Below, one piece after another: positions 1-12,518 of a DNA stretch of 64,000 bases. The notes under the pieces are model-generated. The model searched no databases. It was given only the letters and a program-made list of their open reading frames with translations, and was not told the origin of the DNA. The position numbers were made by a program, and so were the translations under genes. Origin of the DNA: Rhypophila decipiens (lineage: Eukaryota; Ascomycota; Sordariomycetes; Sordariales; Naviculisporaceae); the NCBI GenBank assembly GCA_033297075.1, contig MU858092.1:124001-188000 (forward strand), given 5' to 3'. The number at the start of each line of letters is the position of its first letter. Position 1 is the stretch's first letter.

Positions 1-3000
1 CTAGATGCCAAATGAGTGCGGGGTTGTCGTCTTGCTTGCAAACAAGCAAAGACTGATTAAGCGTTGCGGGCGGCGTTTGTTGTCCTGTGGTGCGATGCAG
101 CTGTTGATGAGGGATGAAATGGAGGAGAAATTCGGGGAGGGGTTTTGAGGGGGAGACAGGTAGAAAAGATGGTTCGGCGCGGAGGAGGGGGGATTGAAAG
201 GTACGGATAGCCCACACTGGCGTGCAGAGCCCAGCAGACAGTGCGTGGGCTGGTCTGCTGGTCACTGCTGGTGGGCTTGAACCCACCCCCCCAAAAAGTG
301 GGAGAACCTAAGAACCACAAAACACCTTCCCTCGCAGCTTGACCCGATTTGGCTAGCCTAATCTCACACCACCGTCAACTCAGTCTTAAGTACAGGGTAC
401 GACTTTCAGTATAACCAATCTCCGTCCCGTTTCCACTACAAATTAATCAAGGCAAGGTGGCTGGGACACCCACAAAAAATTCTCATCACAGCCAGTTTTC
501 TTTTTCTCGCTCACCACAACCACCAGCGAACCGCGGAATGGGGAAAACCGGAATCGATACGCATCACAAACAGGAGTCGCACTGCCGCAACTAGGGCATG
601 CAGACAGTGGATATCTTTTATCTACAAAAAAAATAGCGGTGAGCTTCGAGTCTTGACAGTTGGTTTAGCATTGACATGGCAGCGAAAAGGGACCGTTTCC
701 TTTTTTGTGGCCAGCACCGACAGTTCAGCATTGCTGGACCAGCGCAGTGGCTACATTTTCTCAGACCCATGTCTCGAGTACCTCAGCAAGGTGGGGTTTG
801 TTCGAAATGTGTCCAGAGGAAAAGGGGGGAGGCCGGGAACTTGTCGCGGGGCAAGGGGGCCATAAGCGTGCAGGTCTCTCTGGTGGCACTTTGCACGCCT
901 CTCGTGGTGTCATCCCACCGTTTGGTACTTGGCCAGCTAACGCGTAGGGACCCGCATTAAATCTCTTTGTCTTGTGTACGTACACAGTGCATTCCGAAAA
1001 CGAGATACAGATCTGCTCTCCCTCGCTCAAAGGTTGCTTTTTCCAGGTTGTTGCGTTGCCCCGGGGAGAGCTGACAATTTCACCAAGCCAAACGGCTGGA
1101 AGGCCCCTCCATTTCCAGTGCCGGTACAAAAAGACGTGCTTGACGGTGGTGATCCCCTCACTTGTACCTCAATACATTTTATCTCAGGCATCTTATCTGC
1201 GATTCAGGATACCAGATCATATGATAAGTGAGATGGACCGCAACCCACTGACCGCCGTCGCAACAGCATTTTGGCTGCAGCAATTCGTTGAGGGAGACAT
1301 CGGTTGCTGCTGAGCAAGGGATAACAACTATGTACGTAAAATGGAGCGTCTCAGGGGAGGAGGCCATTCACACGGATGCAGCCCGGTGGGTCGGCATTCA
1401 TTCTCGCCGCAGTGCTGTGTTGGCATCATCGCCGAGGACTGGACGGACCGCTTACAACATTCATCAACTGCTGTATGCCGTGAACGACCTCGCCGCCGCC
1501 GTGGAGGTAGCGTGCAGCATACGCATCTCTAGCTGCCTGTTGCGACTTTGCGCTTTCAAAAAATAGTGGCCCGGGACGCTGAGAGCTGACTTGCATGCCA
1601 GAATACTGCAACCTCTATCGCTGGCACGCCCCGAAAAGTGAGGCTGGGAGATCACAGATCGAGACATTCTCATCCAATACCCGCCTGCTGCCACAAGCCC
1701 ATAGGATCGCCACAAACCCGGACCCCACGGCATCGCATATCAGCCACTTGGCCATGTTTCCAGCATGGATACGGAGGAGTGTGATGCATGCAAGTCAAAA
1801 GCCAGGGATCCCGTGATCTCGATTTTGCTGGCTCTGTGGTTCTGTGAGGTTTCCTATCAACCAGCAGCTTGAGAATCCCGACGGGTTGGCCCCCTGTGGC
1901 TCGTGTTTGCTTTAAGATCAGTGGACTGCTCGATACATGTATTTTTTGCGTGCGGTTCCCTCATCCGATTCGAGGAGGGGTCGTGGTCCATGACGAGCCA
2001 CTTCCAGTGACCACCTCCAGGATATCAAGGCGGGGCGACCGGCTGCAAAGAGCTCCAGTGCTTGGTTTGGTCGGCTTTGGGACCAAGTCCAGCTTCTTTT
2101 GGAAAATTGAGGGGTAACGTCTCCATCTTCCCCTCGGTTCACACCCTGCTAGAGCTCCCAGGTGCAGAATCACGAGTTCTCCAACTGAACGGATTCGATC
2201 CCCCGATCCCCCTCTCGCTCATCGACGTCGCTTTGACTCTGGCACATGACCATTCTCGAACACTTGCTGCTGTCTGACTCGGTGGTTTGACAGCCGAAAG
2301 ACAGACGGAAAGCCAAACGGGCCTCTGGGCCAGCGCTGCAAAATAGCGGAGCAAACCAGCACCGGGCGCTGCTGGAGAACATTGAGCAGCGACAGTGATT
2401 ACGGAAGACGGATAGGAGTACGGTGCGACTACTGTGTCCGTCACTGTGCAGCCAAACTGCGCGGACTCCCCACATTTCGCTGGAAAGGTCGCGTTGTCCG
2501 TTTCTGCCCCACCAGTCTGCCAGCAAACCGCATATGGTAACGCTGTCGTGAAGTCGCGTTGCTTTTGATGAGCCACTGTCGAACCAGTTGAGCACGACCA
2601 CAATTCCCTTTCCGGACTATAGCATTACTATCACTCCTTCCAATTAAGATACGTAAATTGTTTTTCTGCGATAGCGCTGGTGACTGCTCCCATCCGTATC
2701 GTCACGGTCTTCTTTCTTTTCTTATTATTGCCAACCAGACCTGGAATACGAATATTGATATCGATGTCAGTTTTTTTTTCTCACTCAGATGTGAACCCCT
2801 TTTCCATCTCACCAATGTCTGTTCGCTTGTGCCGCCTTACACTGCAGTTCAGAGATGATGCCCCCGTGGCACTCCCCTTCTCACATCTCACAAACGACCG
2901 AGATGACAGCTGGTGGGATCTTCTTTGGAGCGGCAGATCCAAATCCAGAGACGCGCTCTTGGCATCTTGGCATATTGGCTGACGACTGAGAGTTCGTTCG

Positions 3001-6000
3001 TTCCACCAGCGTTACCAAGTGGAAATTGGTATCGTGTGAGCTTCTCGAACCATCAAGGCAGCTTCGCGCGTTTTGACACGAACAAGGCGGTTTTACATCG
3101 CAGACATATAACCCCGCTTTGATTGCTACGATTAAATTGCACCGGTCAAGCGGCCTGCCCCTCCTCAATTAAACAACTTGTCATGTTTTCTTCCCTCCAA
3201 AGCAAAGCCCTTATTTTAGGGTGTCCCAGGGGGAAAAAGCGACGGTATCTTCGGAGGAGCAATTTCCTCGTCGGGAATAGTTCGCTTGGGTTTATTCCAC
3301 TCTTGACAACACGGAATTTCCGGAAACGCTTTCCCTGTCGTTTCGCATGTCGTTCTTGTCGCTCATTTCGATTCTTGGGACAGGCGAGAAGGAAATGGAA
3401 GCCAGAGAGAAAACTCTGAAATTACCAACGGCACGCACGTCCCTTTGGGATTCGAACAACCACACCTTTTCGACATTAAACCGCTAAATTGGCAACCATG
3501 ATGACCAGCGTCGTTGCATTTTCACCTCAAATTGACCGATTTGGCTGGCAGACTGGTGAGCACGGAAGATAAATCCGACTTCCTAGCCGGCGAGTTGGTG
3601 GAAATCATATCTGGCTGGCCGGCTTGACTGGCTGAACCGGTTCCCAGGCTGCAGGGTACCGGGGGTCCAAAGCATGGAAATATCGCGCCATGCAACCCCC
3701 CAGATTTCGAAGAATCTTCTCTCGGCCCACTGATAAGGGGCTCAAGCGCAAGACACGCCAAACTTGCCATAGCCCCCAATGCCTTGAAACAGCATGATGG
3801 GGCTGCTCAAAGCTGTGGGAAGACGTTGGTGCAACAACACTTTCCCATTCAAAGAACCAAAGCTGATCTGGAAGAGTGTTGCATCTTGCAACTGGTTGAC
3901 ACGAGGCATCAAGCACCAGCGACGTGGACGAAACGAGAAACCAAGGAAACGGAGAGTACGGAGTTACCACTCACCCAAGACTCAACCGGAGCTCGAAATA
4001 GCTCGGGAGAATAGACGGGTGGCCGGCTCGATAATATGGTTCCGGAACGCGGTTCCTACGGATACTAGCTGCGCTAATTCAACCCAGAAGCTGCTCGGCT
4101 ATGATTCCTTTTGGTGATGCAACAAACGGGATAAACGGAGCTTCAGCAGCCAGGACCCAGGTCAGGGCTCTGCCCTTGATCAGCCTCAACCTCGGATGCT
4201 AGTAGCCTAGACTCCGAACGGCGACGGACTCGGGCTACGGATACATGCCGGTGAGTTTGGCAAACCTCCCACCACCAGCTCGGTTTGCCGCTTATCAAAC
4301 AGATATAATCCCCCGGTGTCTGCAACTTCGATGGTGTTTGATGCCTCCCGGAATACCATATACCACGGAACGAGAGAACAACACAGCAATGCCTGCCACG
4401 ATGAAATCCCGGATGCAAAGATAATGTCACCCACGGCTCATGGCTGGCATTCGGAGAGTTGCTTTCAAAATCTCGACGGTATTTCGGCCGACCCACTGCA
4501 GAGGTTGGTACGGTCCACAAACAGTGTTGCTGTCAGACGCTGGCGACCTCCACCGGACAGGGGAAAACTGAGGCCCAGCAGCTAACAAACTCCTCTAAGC
4601 GGAGCCCGCGGCACCGTTCCGGGGCCTGGACCCACGTGAAAGCTGATTGCGCTCTTGTCGCAAACGAATTGGCTTGCTTCCTTGAACCACTAACTCGGAA
4701 TCTCCTCCACAACCATCCTTGCTAGGTGCCAGAATGCCATGAACCATCACGATGAGCTGCATTGGCGGGCATGTTTGCTGGCATCAGCTATCAAGAGCTT
4801 CAGCTCTCACCGACCCTTTGCAACAAGCAGCTAGTCAAGCCAAGAGCTTGACCGACCTGGACGGCACTTGCTCACCGTCTCTTTACGCGTCCGAGTGCGT
4901 CCAAGCCCCGAGCGCCGGCGAGAGACGAGATCCACCGGGTTCATCAACTACAACCCCGGCTCCGGGCCCGACGATCTGTTGACGATCGCCATTCCCAAAC
5001 GCGCTTTGCCAAGTTCTGAAGTTCATGCCAAATTTCAGGTGAGTGAGGGGCATGATCGCATGAGATAATGATGAGAAGCCAATCTCTCCTTCTCCACCAA
5101 AGTTTTGTCAAACCTCACCAGGCATCTCAGATCAATCATCATCAACCTGTTCTAGAGCCAGGTCGTTGGCCACCAGATCAGCGGTGTGGTATGTACAACA
5201 CGATATAATGGCTGAACTATTTCAGGGCCCAGGATACAGGGAACAGGGCCTTTTCACTTTCACAGACAGACCGAACGTCCAGTGTGCTCGTTTCAACTCG
5301 TTCGATTGGACTCTCCGTCCCAACACCCTGGAATGGTGGCTTTGTTGGATGATGAACCTGGTATTTCCCAACTTTGAGCCCCTCCATCCCTCCTTCTTCT
5401 GCCCCTCTTTTTTTCATGATGATATCAATCAATTTCCACGGTTGGTTGTGAGCTTTCCCCTGGCTTTTCAGCACCACAATGAGCTTCTTCTGCGTCCAAT
5501 GGCCCCTTGAACTAGTGGGAAGGGGACAGCCATAGAGATTCGAGGCCTCAAACTATTAATGATCAACACTGAATCATGGTAGTTGATTGAGCCCGTGGGT
5601 TGAAAGAGAATGAACGTGATCAGAATATTTCCAATAAACACAAATTTTCAAGACAAAGTGTCTTGGCAGCTTATTTTTCTTGCCCCTCCAAAAAGGAAAG
5701 AGATCAAGAAAAGAAGCAAAGAGCCTGCGCCGTTTCGGATCCTTCCACGCGCATGTCAGGGGCACCACCACCCACGACACACCGCCACTGGACTGAACGA
5801 TGCGACGCATTCAAGAAGTGTGCCTCTGCTCAGTGGTGGCGTTCAGGGGTCGTCCGTCGAAATCTTCGAATCCCATCATCCCACGGAGACGGGGGGTTGC
5901 GGGATATCTGATTTTGACCAGTGACGGGATGATCCCGCTCCTTGCTCCTTCACCCTCCCGCTCATTCGGGGCGAGCCGGCGCGTTCTTTTTCTTGCTTTC

Positions 6001-9000
6001 CTTCTGGGGGCGAATTCGATTCATTGGATACGAGATATTTGGTAATCGCAACAAGTTCCTCTATTCTGCACTCTGTTTGGATAGATATCATACCAAGCTT
6101 TGCATCATGTGTTACGGGTACACAACCGTGATACGTTCGGTCCAAACATGAACCGCCCCACGTGCCACGACCGAGACAGCTCCTCGCCAGGGAAGAGGAA
6201 GAGTGGGATACAGCAGCTTCTGCTTTTTTCCCCTGTTTAACACACCAGGGCCAGGCTTGACTGCGTGGAAGCGGGAACGAGGGGAGGCCTGGGAGGGTAT
6301 GGCAACATGGCAAAGACAGCCGTCTTTCTTGCATGGTTGATGAGACCAATGACGAAAGAGGGGCTGAACGGTCATGTGTTTCTGAGCGATGTGTATGAGA
6401 TTTGGAAAGAGATCTAAGAGTTGTCGGATCGACTGCCAGACGCAGCATCGCAGGTGTGTTTGTGAACAGGATGATGACACCCGAGGTCTCGTCCTGTCAC
6501 TAAGTTGTGCTACCAGTGCACTGCGTGGGATCAACCGTCCCTCACATGCTGGAAGGTGGCGAGAAGGTCGACATATTTCTTCAACATGGGAATACCAAAC
6601 TGTCTACGCCCCGGTATGCGCTCCTTGGGGGCATGCACAGGCGTGGGCGAGGACGCGTAGGAAGGGACAGAAGTTCACACTCAGAGACGTCCCGTGATCA
6701 TCGCTGGATGCGCGGGACGCCGGGCGCCGATTCAGATGCGGGACGGGATCGAGATTCCCATGAGATATCGAGCTGGCTACATGCTCCGGGGATTCCCCCG
6801 GATGGGCAGCGGCCTTCGCCGAGACAATACTGGGCTTATGAGACCACGGATCTTGGACATCTTCTTGCTCGAGGCGAACGACAGGTTGTCTGAAGCGTTC
6901 ATTGCAGTTAAAAGACAGAGGGTAGTTGTTCATTGGGGCCACATGCGAGCTTCGATCACGTACATCGATTATGAGATACATGGAGTCGTGATGAGGGGGT
7001 CAGCCACGAATGACTGAAGATGTCTGAGATTTGGTTCTGACGACCTCGTGATTGGTATTACTGGTTTCTAACTTGTGGTTGGATTCATAGTTCTCATTCA
7101 TACGCCAGAAAGTGAGGGCCTGTCTGCCTGTCTACACCGTCAAACACCGGCTTGCTCAACTGCTCGGCAGGACACAGTCTTTAGCGGTTGGATGAAGCGT
7201 ATCTGGCTCTATCACAATCCACCGTCAAATCAGGTCCAGGCTCAGTCAACATATGGTGTTACCGGCGGTCCTCAGCATCCCCTTCTGGAAGCTCAGATGT
7301 AGTTCAGTCGTGTTTGACATGAGTAAGCAGTATATGATATCGTGCTTCTCATATCACTTCTCAGGACTCTGATATATTTGGACTTTCCTCGTCCCTGGTC
7401 CCTGGCGCTTTGCCCGCCGCGAGATTTACCACTCTCCTGGACCACCTAGCAGGACGGAGGAAGGCACGAATAGGATCACAATCGTAACAGCCAGGTTCGT
7501 TATCATCCTCGCCGACTAGGTAACGACTGATCAGGTGGCCACTTGACTTTCTCACGGATATACATAGGTATTCCTAGTACTCGGTACACAAATATTACGA
7601 CACCTGATTTATACATGTAGTCGCTCCCAAGATCTTCGAGGTACCTTCCCTTTCTAGACCACACGGAAATCACCGCATATTCCTTTGATATCCCGAGCTA
7701 CTCTCTAGTCCGGACCCTGCCCATATACGGAGTACTGTACAATACTGGGCTTTGATCAATAGTAACACTCTCTCAAAATCTGGGATCCTGGGACTGTATT
7801 TATTCTAGAAGTTTTACAGAAAACCCAAAACCCAAAAAAACATCTTGTGACACGGACAGTTCACAGTCGTGGGGCGTCGAACAATTTACACTACTAGCCA
7901 CCAGTGGCAGACCACCATCCCACAAGAAGCGACCCCAGCAAAGTCTAATTTTAATTTCTCATTCAAATAAAACTCCAACTCGAAACGAAACTTGGGATCA
8001 TCCCCTCTCCGTATCCATGGACATGGACTCGGGCCCTGGGAAAAAAGGGGGGGAACTAGATTTCGTGGGGGTTTTTGACGAATCCAAACCCCCACATCCA
8101 TATCATCATCCCTCGATCCTTGTCCGTTTCTGGAAGGCGAGATAGAAAGCGACATTTGAATCCGTAACTTGTTAACTTGCATGTTATACAAGCTACGAGT
8201 ATCAGGTAGGTACCAGTTCAAGTTCGAGGTTAAGTCGATGAAACGTTGACTGCCCGGTGGAGGTACCATCTTAGACACCGAGAAGTATAAGGTACGTAAG
8301 GTTAGGATAAGTACCTTCCCAATGTAAACCACACGACCGATCATCGACCGAATCAAGTTGCGCGGGCTAGCAGGCGGCCCCAATCTTGACAATTCACGGG
8401 ACATTCTGGAAGGTTTATTTGTAGATTTCTGCTGGTAAGAATAAGGTTCCAACCTTCCACGGAAAAGATAATTCCACGGGTTCACTGTACATACGGGTTG
8501 CTCGTGCAGGCATCGGCACCGGTACCGGGCCGTATCGTGTTGCCCCGCGGGGATTGTGGCTTGCTTGCCCGCCCACCAAAGGACCCTGCATTTCGATATC
8601 GTCAATCTTTTAACCTTACGGTAGTCATTTCTGGGAAAAGCTGTCACGAGTTACAGAGTACCTTATGGTTCAAAACCTGCCATCGAAATCAGTGGTATAC
8701 TAGCAAGTGGCAACATTGCTGATAGAAGTCAAGTTCACTTTGGCCTAGATACCAAGAGCTGGGAAAAACAAAAACAAAAAGGTGGCTTGTTAGTCAGCGG
8801 CTCAATATTGACAATATGATGTTATGTCTGTGGCTGCTGGCCCCCTTTCCTTATTCTGTTTCTCCTGCGTTATATCTGTAGACTACTGATATCAAGACAG
8901 CTCGGTGAGAAGGGGGAACATTGCACTCCTCCTCTCTCCATTGCACAACCTGAAAAGCAACCGCTCGAGAGAGAGTTAACCTTGATATCGTGGATGGGTT

Positions 9001-11800
9001 CTTCTCCTTGGCTTCCAAGTTCTAACTCGGTATGATCCCACATACCTACCTACGAATACAGACACATGTGTGCGTGGTGGAGACTGAATACCTTGTGTGT
9101 ACCCCAAAGTTTACTGTAATTTGATCTACTGTGGAATAAACTTATGTACACGTGGGATATCCAAACTACCGAGCTCCAAGTAGTAAGCAGACCACGTGTT
9201 GTCGGCGGGGAAGGGGGATATCGCTTCGTTTCAAAGTTTCAATATCGACGCGGGGGAGGAAAACATCACAAGGCAAAGCAACGTAAAATGAGGGGCGAGG
9301 CTTGGGAGACATGGGCGTTTCTTCATCGTCGATTGTCACGCAGCACTACGAAAGGATATGGAGTCAGGCTACTGAGAATAGGAAGCTTTAGAGTGCGTGG
9401 TTGATGGCTGGATCGACGATGGGTGATGCGTAACGTCAAGCAGGTCTATCAAAGTAAGCCGGGACCAAAGTAACCAATACATTAGGCATATATATATCAT
9501 TCTATTGTGTTTCTCTGATATCAGAGATCGAATGTATGATTCGATGAGGCTGAATGACCATGACGGTTTGTGATACCTACGAAAATTCGGAGTCCATACG
9601 ACGGCTCTTCAGCCCGGCCTCCATAGGCCGGAATAGGGGTGAAATAGGCCAGTAAGTTATAAGAAAAGAACATGACCTGTCGGCGGTCCTGGAAGCGATA
9701 GGTGTAGCCTTAGTTTTGGTTCTCATTAATTTCTTGGGGGGATCTCCTAAACAGTGAATGATCGAGTCCCGGTTCAAGAGGTGATGTTAGATTAATGTCT
9801 GAAGAGACGAAAATGACCGCTGAGACCTCCATGTTGGAGATACTCGTGAAACAGAAGCTGATGAGGGAAGAACTTCACCCAGCGAGCGATCTGTGATGTG
9901 AGTAGGACAGACTTATGTTGTGCACTCACAGATCAATTAAACATGCCACGGGCAGGGTAAGACACCATCCACCATAATCGAGGTCAGATAAATCGGCTTT
10001 CTTCTCATAAGACCTCTTTACGACTCTGATATGGCACAAATGTCTTTGTGTCCCCCCATTCTTACGATCTTGCCTGGCACAGTCAAAGTTCTGGGGAGAC
10101 TGGCCAAGCACCGATATGGACTTGTCGGACACTTTTCCCAGGACCTAATAAGTAGACCCAGACACCGAACTCGTCAGTGTGTCACAGTAAGCAAACTGTC
10201 TTGTCAAAGAGAAAAGGAGCACGAAAATACTGTCGAGACTGGATGGGTGCGAAGCGAGCGAGAGATCCTTTCCGCTGGCCCTTGGCTAGCACTTATCTCG
10301 AGTCAAATGCCGGTCCTGGAAACAGAGAAGGAGACCATGTACGGAGAGCTAACAAGATCCTAGGAGTCCGTAGTCAAAAACCGATAATGACTCGTCGGCT
10401 CTCCATTGGACAGTCCGCAGCTTTGGGAATCAGACCGATTCTCCACGTCGGATAAGGAGCCGATATGGAGCCAGGAACTTGGGGGACTCGACCGGACGGT
10501 GAATCGGTGACAAACTCTCCTGTGCGGTAGAGCCTAGTGGGAAAAGATTGCGACTCGTGAGTGGTATGTTTGGAAAGTCTGGGATGGGTATGCCCTTGGT
10601 GTTGCAGGAAATCACCTTAGGGCAGGGGATAGCTTCGACATTAACTCGCCTGCCAAGACTGCCCAGAATGGAGCAGAGAAGCGATAGCTACGCCGGTGTT
10701 GATACCAATCGCTGCGAGTGTTTCTGATGTCCAATGTTGAATGTGGCCTTGGACCTCTGTATCGGTACCAAACAGCTCTGCATGAAAAGTGACAGATTGT
10801 GGGGAGGAGATATTCTTGGACCTGTCAAATCACATCAGTCTGACGAAGATTCCAGGCAGAGGTCAGAACAGTTGGGAATATGTAGGGTCTTGCGTTCGGG
10901 CCCCATCCACACGGTGCAGTGACACTACTAGTACCCCGTGAAAGCGGCAGACCGAGTCTCTCGATGAAGCATCCAGAGCCCAGGTGAGTGGTGTCACTGC
11001 TGTGGAAGCTGGTGAACAGATGGGGAATGAGGGTCAATGCAATTCTGGAGAAATCCGAGCCTGGGACTGGGTCGAGGGATTGGTCCGGATATGATCCGAG
11101 CGCACAACATTCATGCTGAAATTCCTCTAGCTGTGCTGTTTGGATTGACCTGGGCAGCTGGCTTTTAATGTGTGGAGCGGTGTCTTGATCGTGGCAATTA
11201 GACATTAGTGGTGTGATGCTCTATTTTATGCTTATCCTTACACTGTACTGTACAGTAACTGACATGAGCATTAGCCAGGAACAAAGAGAGCACATCGTAA
11301 AATGATACCAATGAGTGGAATTCTTTGGTGTGGAAAATGAGCGAGATGGAGGGCGGCCTGTGGTTGCATCTTGGTCGCAGGAGTCGACCGTCGAGCTGCC
11401 GAGGGCAAGGACGACAAGAACTGCGAACGAGGGGTTTGTTCAGCAAAATGGATTCGTCGACAAGGAAGGCAAGGCTCGTTCGGTCTGCCCCGCCTTGCCG
11501 CTGCCCGCTGCCCGCAAACCGTGGAGCCCGGTGGCCTGTGCTGGAGCAACCTTGTAAATTGTGAGCACTCACAGTGGTCGCTCTTGCGTCCCCTAGCCGT
11601 GCTCTCCATGTCGCCCCTGGCCAGCGTGGGTGCGGAAGGGCCACCAAGAGGCGCTGGCGTCCCGAGAGTCGCTGCAGCTCGCGAGGAGCCCACCCAAGCC
11701 ATCCCCCAATCCCAGACGCCCCCGCCTTACTGTATTTTATCGCTGCGCTTTCAAAGTTGTGACCTTCTCCTGTCTCCCGGTCCAGGTATTCCCATCCCGA
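1..11800. other. long gene-free stretch upstream of CDC25
   Basis: I see no supportable gene on either strand. All open frames are short except one: a minus-strand frame at 7886-8647 stays open for 253 codons, but its first ATG is at 8404, which would give 172 residues with no recognisable domain. Base composition resembles the rest of the window, so this is not an AT-rich degraded transposon block. Simple features seen are a short hairpin at about 268-286 (GGTGGG/CCCACC arms) and many scattered GGTACC/TACCT words, for example around 7560-7640 and 8200-8330. I found no tRNA arms or 5S-like sequence by eye. It is probably distal regulatory DNA of the Ras exchange factor, possibly with noncoding transcripts, but that is inference. 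Confidence 0.6.
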
Positions 11801-12518
11801 TTCCCTGGCACCTCCGCTCTTGACTGTCTACTTCATGCCATCACCGACGGAGTAAAGGCTGAATATCTGAAGTAGTGGGGGACGACGGGAGTTTTCCGGA
11901 TTAATTCTTTCAGTACACTCTCTCAGTGTTTTGCGTTCCGTTACAGCATCCCCAAATCAACGGGCAGAGAGAAGATCGAACCCAGCTTCTCCGAGAGAAG
12001 TAGAAAAGCTTCCGGACCGACACAGGCTTGTGTGCACATCGAAGAACACGTTCGGGTCTGGAATTCATCGTATTGGTTACTCTTTCGTTTTAATCGCCCG
12101 GCCTTTTATTGTACAAATCGACCCCGAAAAGCAACCGGCGAATTACACCTCATTTCTTAGCCCATCTACCCGCCGAACCCTCCGCCCCGTCCACCACTCA
12201 AATCATCGCATCGTGGGACTTGGATCCCAGATGTCTAGCGCCTAATCCGAACACACCCCCCAGTCTCCAGACATCGGATTGCTTTACCACCGGCCGTCTG
12301 CGACTACGACTACGTGGGTCTTTTTCTCTCGATTCCAGTCGCGCATTTCTGTCGTCTTTTCTTTGACAGTAGAAGTCGGTGATTTTCAAAGGAGGCGATC
12401 ACAGTTACCTTCATTCAAGCAACAGATCGAAGCCGAGGGGCACCACGGGCGCATGACCACACTATGATCTAGCCCCTCCTTCCATCTTACCTACCGCGCG
12501 GCATCGACAAATTCAAAT
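11800..12518 (+). promoter_or_regulatory. probable CDC25 leader with three tiny upstream ORFs
   Basis: This stretch is rich in C and T runs, as fungal 5' leaders usually are, and leads into the CDC25 start at 12519. It contains three very short upstream ORFs: ATG-TCT-AGC-GCC-TAA at 12231-12245, ATG-ACC-ACA-CTA-TGA at 12453-12467, and the overlapping ATG-ATC-TAG at 12464-12472. The last two finish about 50 nt before the main start. If the transcript covers them they should lower initiation at the main ATG. The transcription start is not visible from sequence, so leader status is inferred. Confidence 0.45.

Noticed and set aside
225..300. tRNA-like T arm (GGTTCAAGCCC on the minus strand)
   Set aside because: The loop is six bases, and no A box, anticodon arm or acceptor stem fits around it; it is a simple hairpin.
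1..12518. RIP-degraded transposon relic or biosynthetic cluster in the gene-free left end
   Set aside because: There is no AT-rich bias, no terminal repeats and no transposase, PKS, NRPS or P450 motif in any frame.
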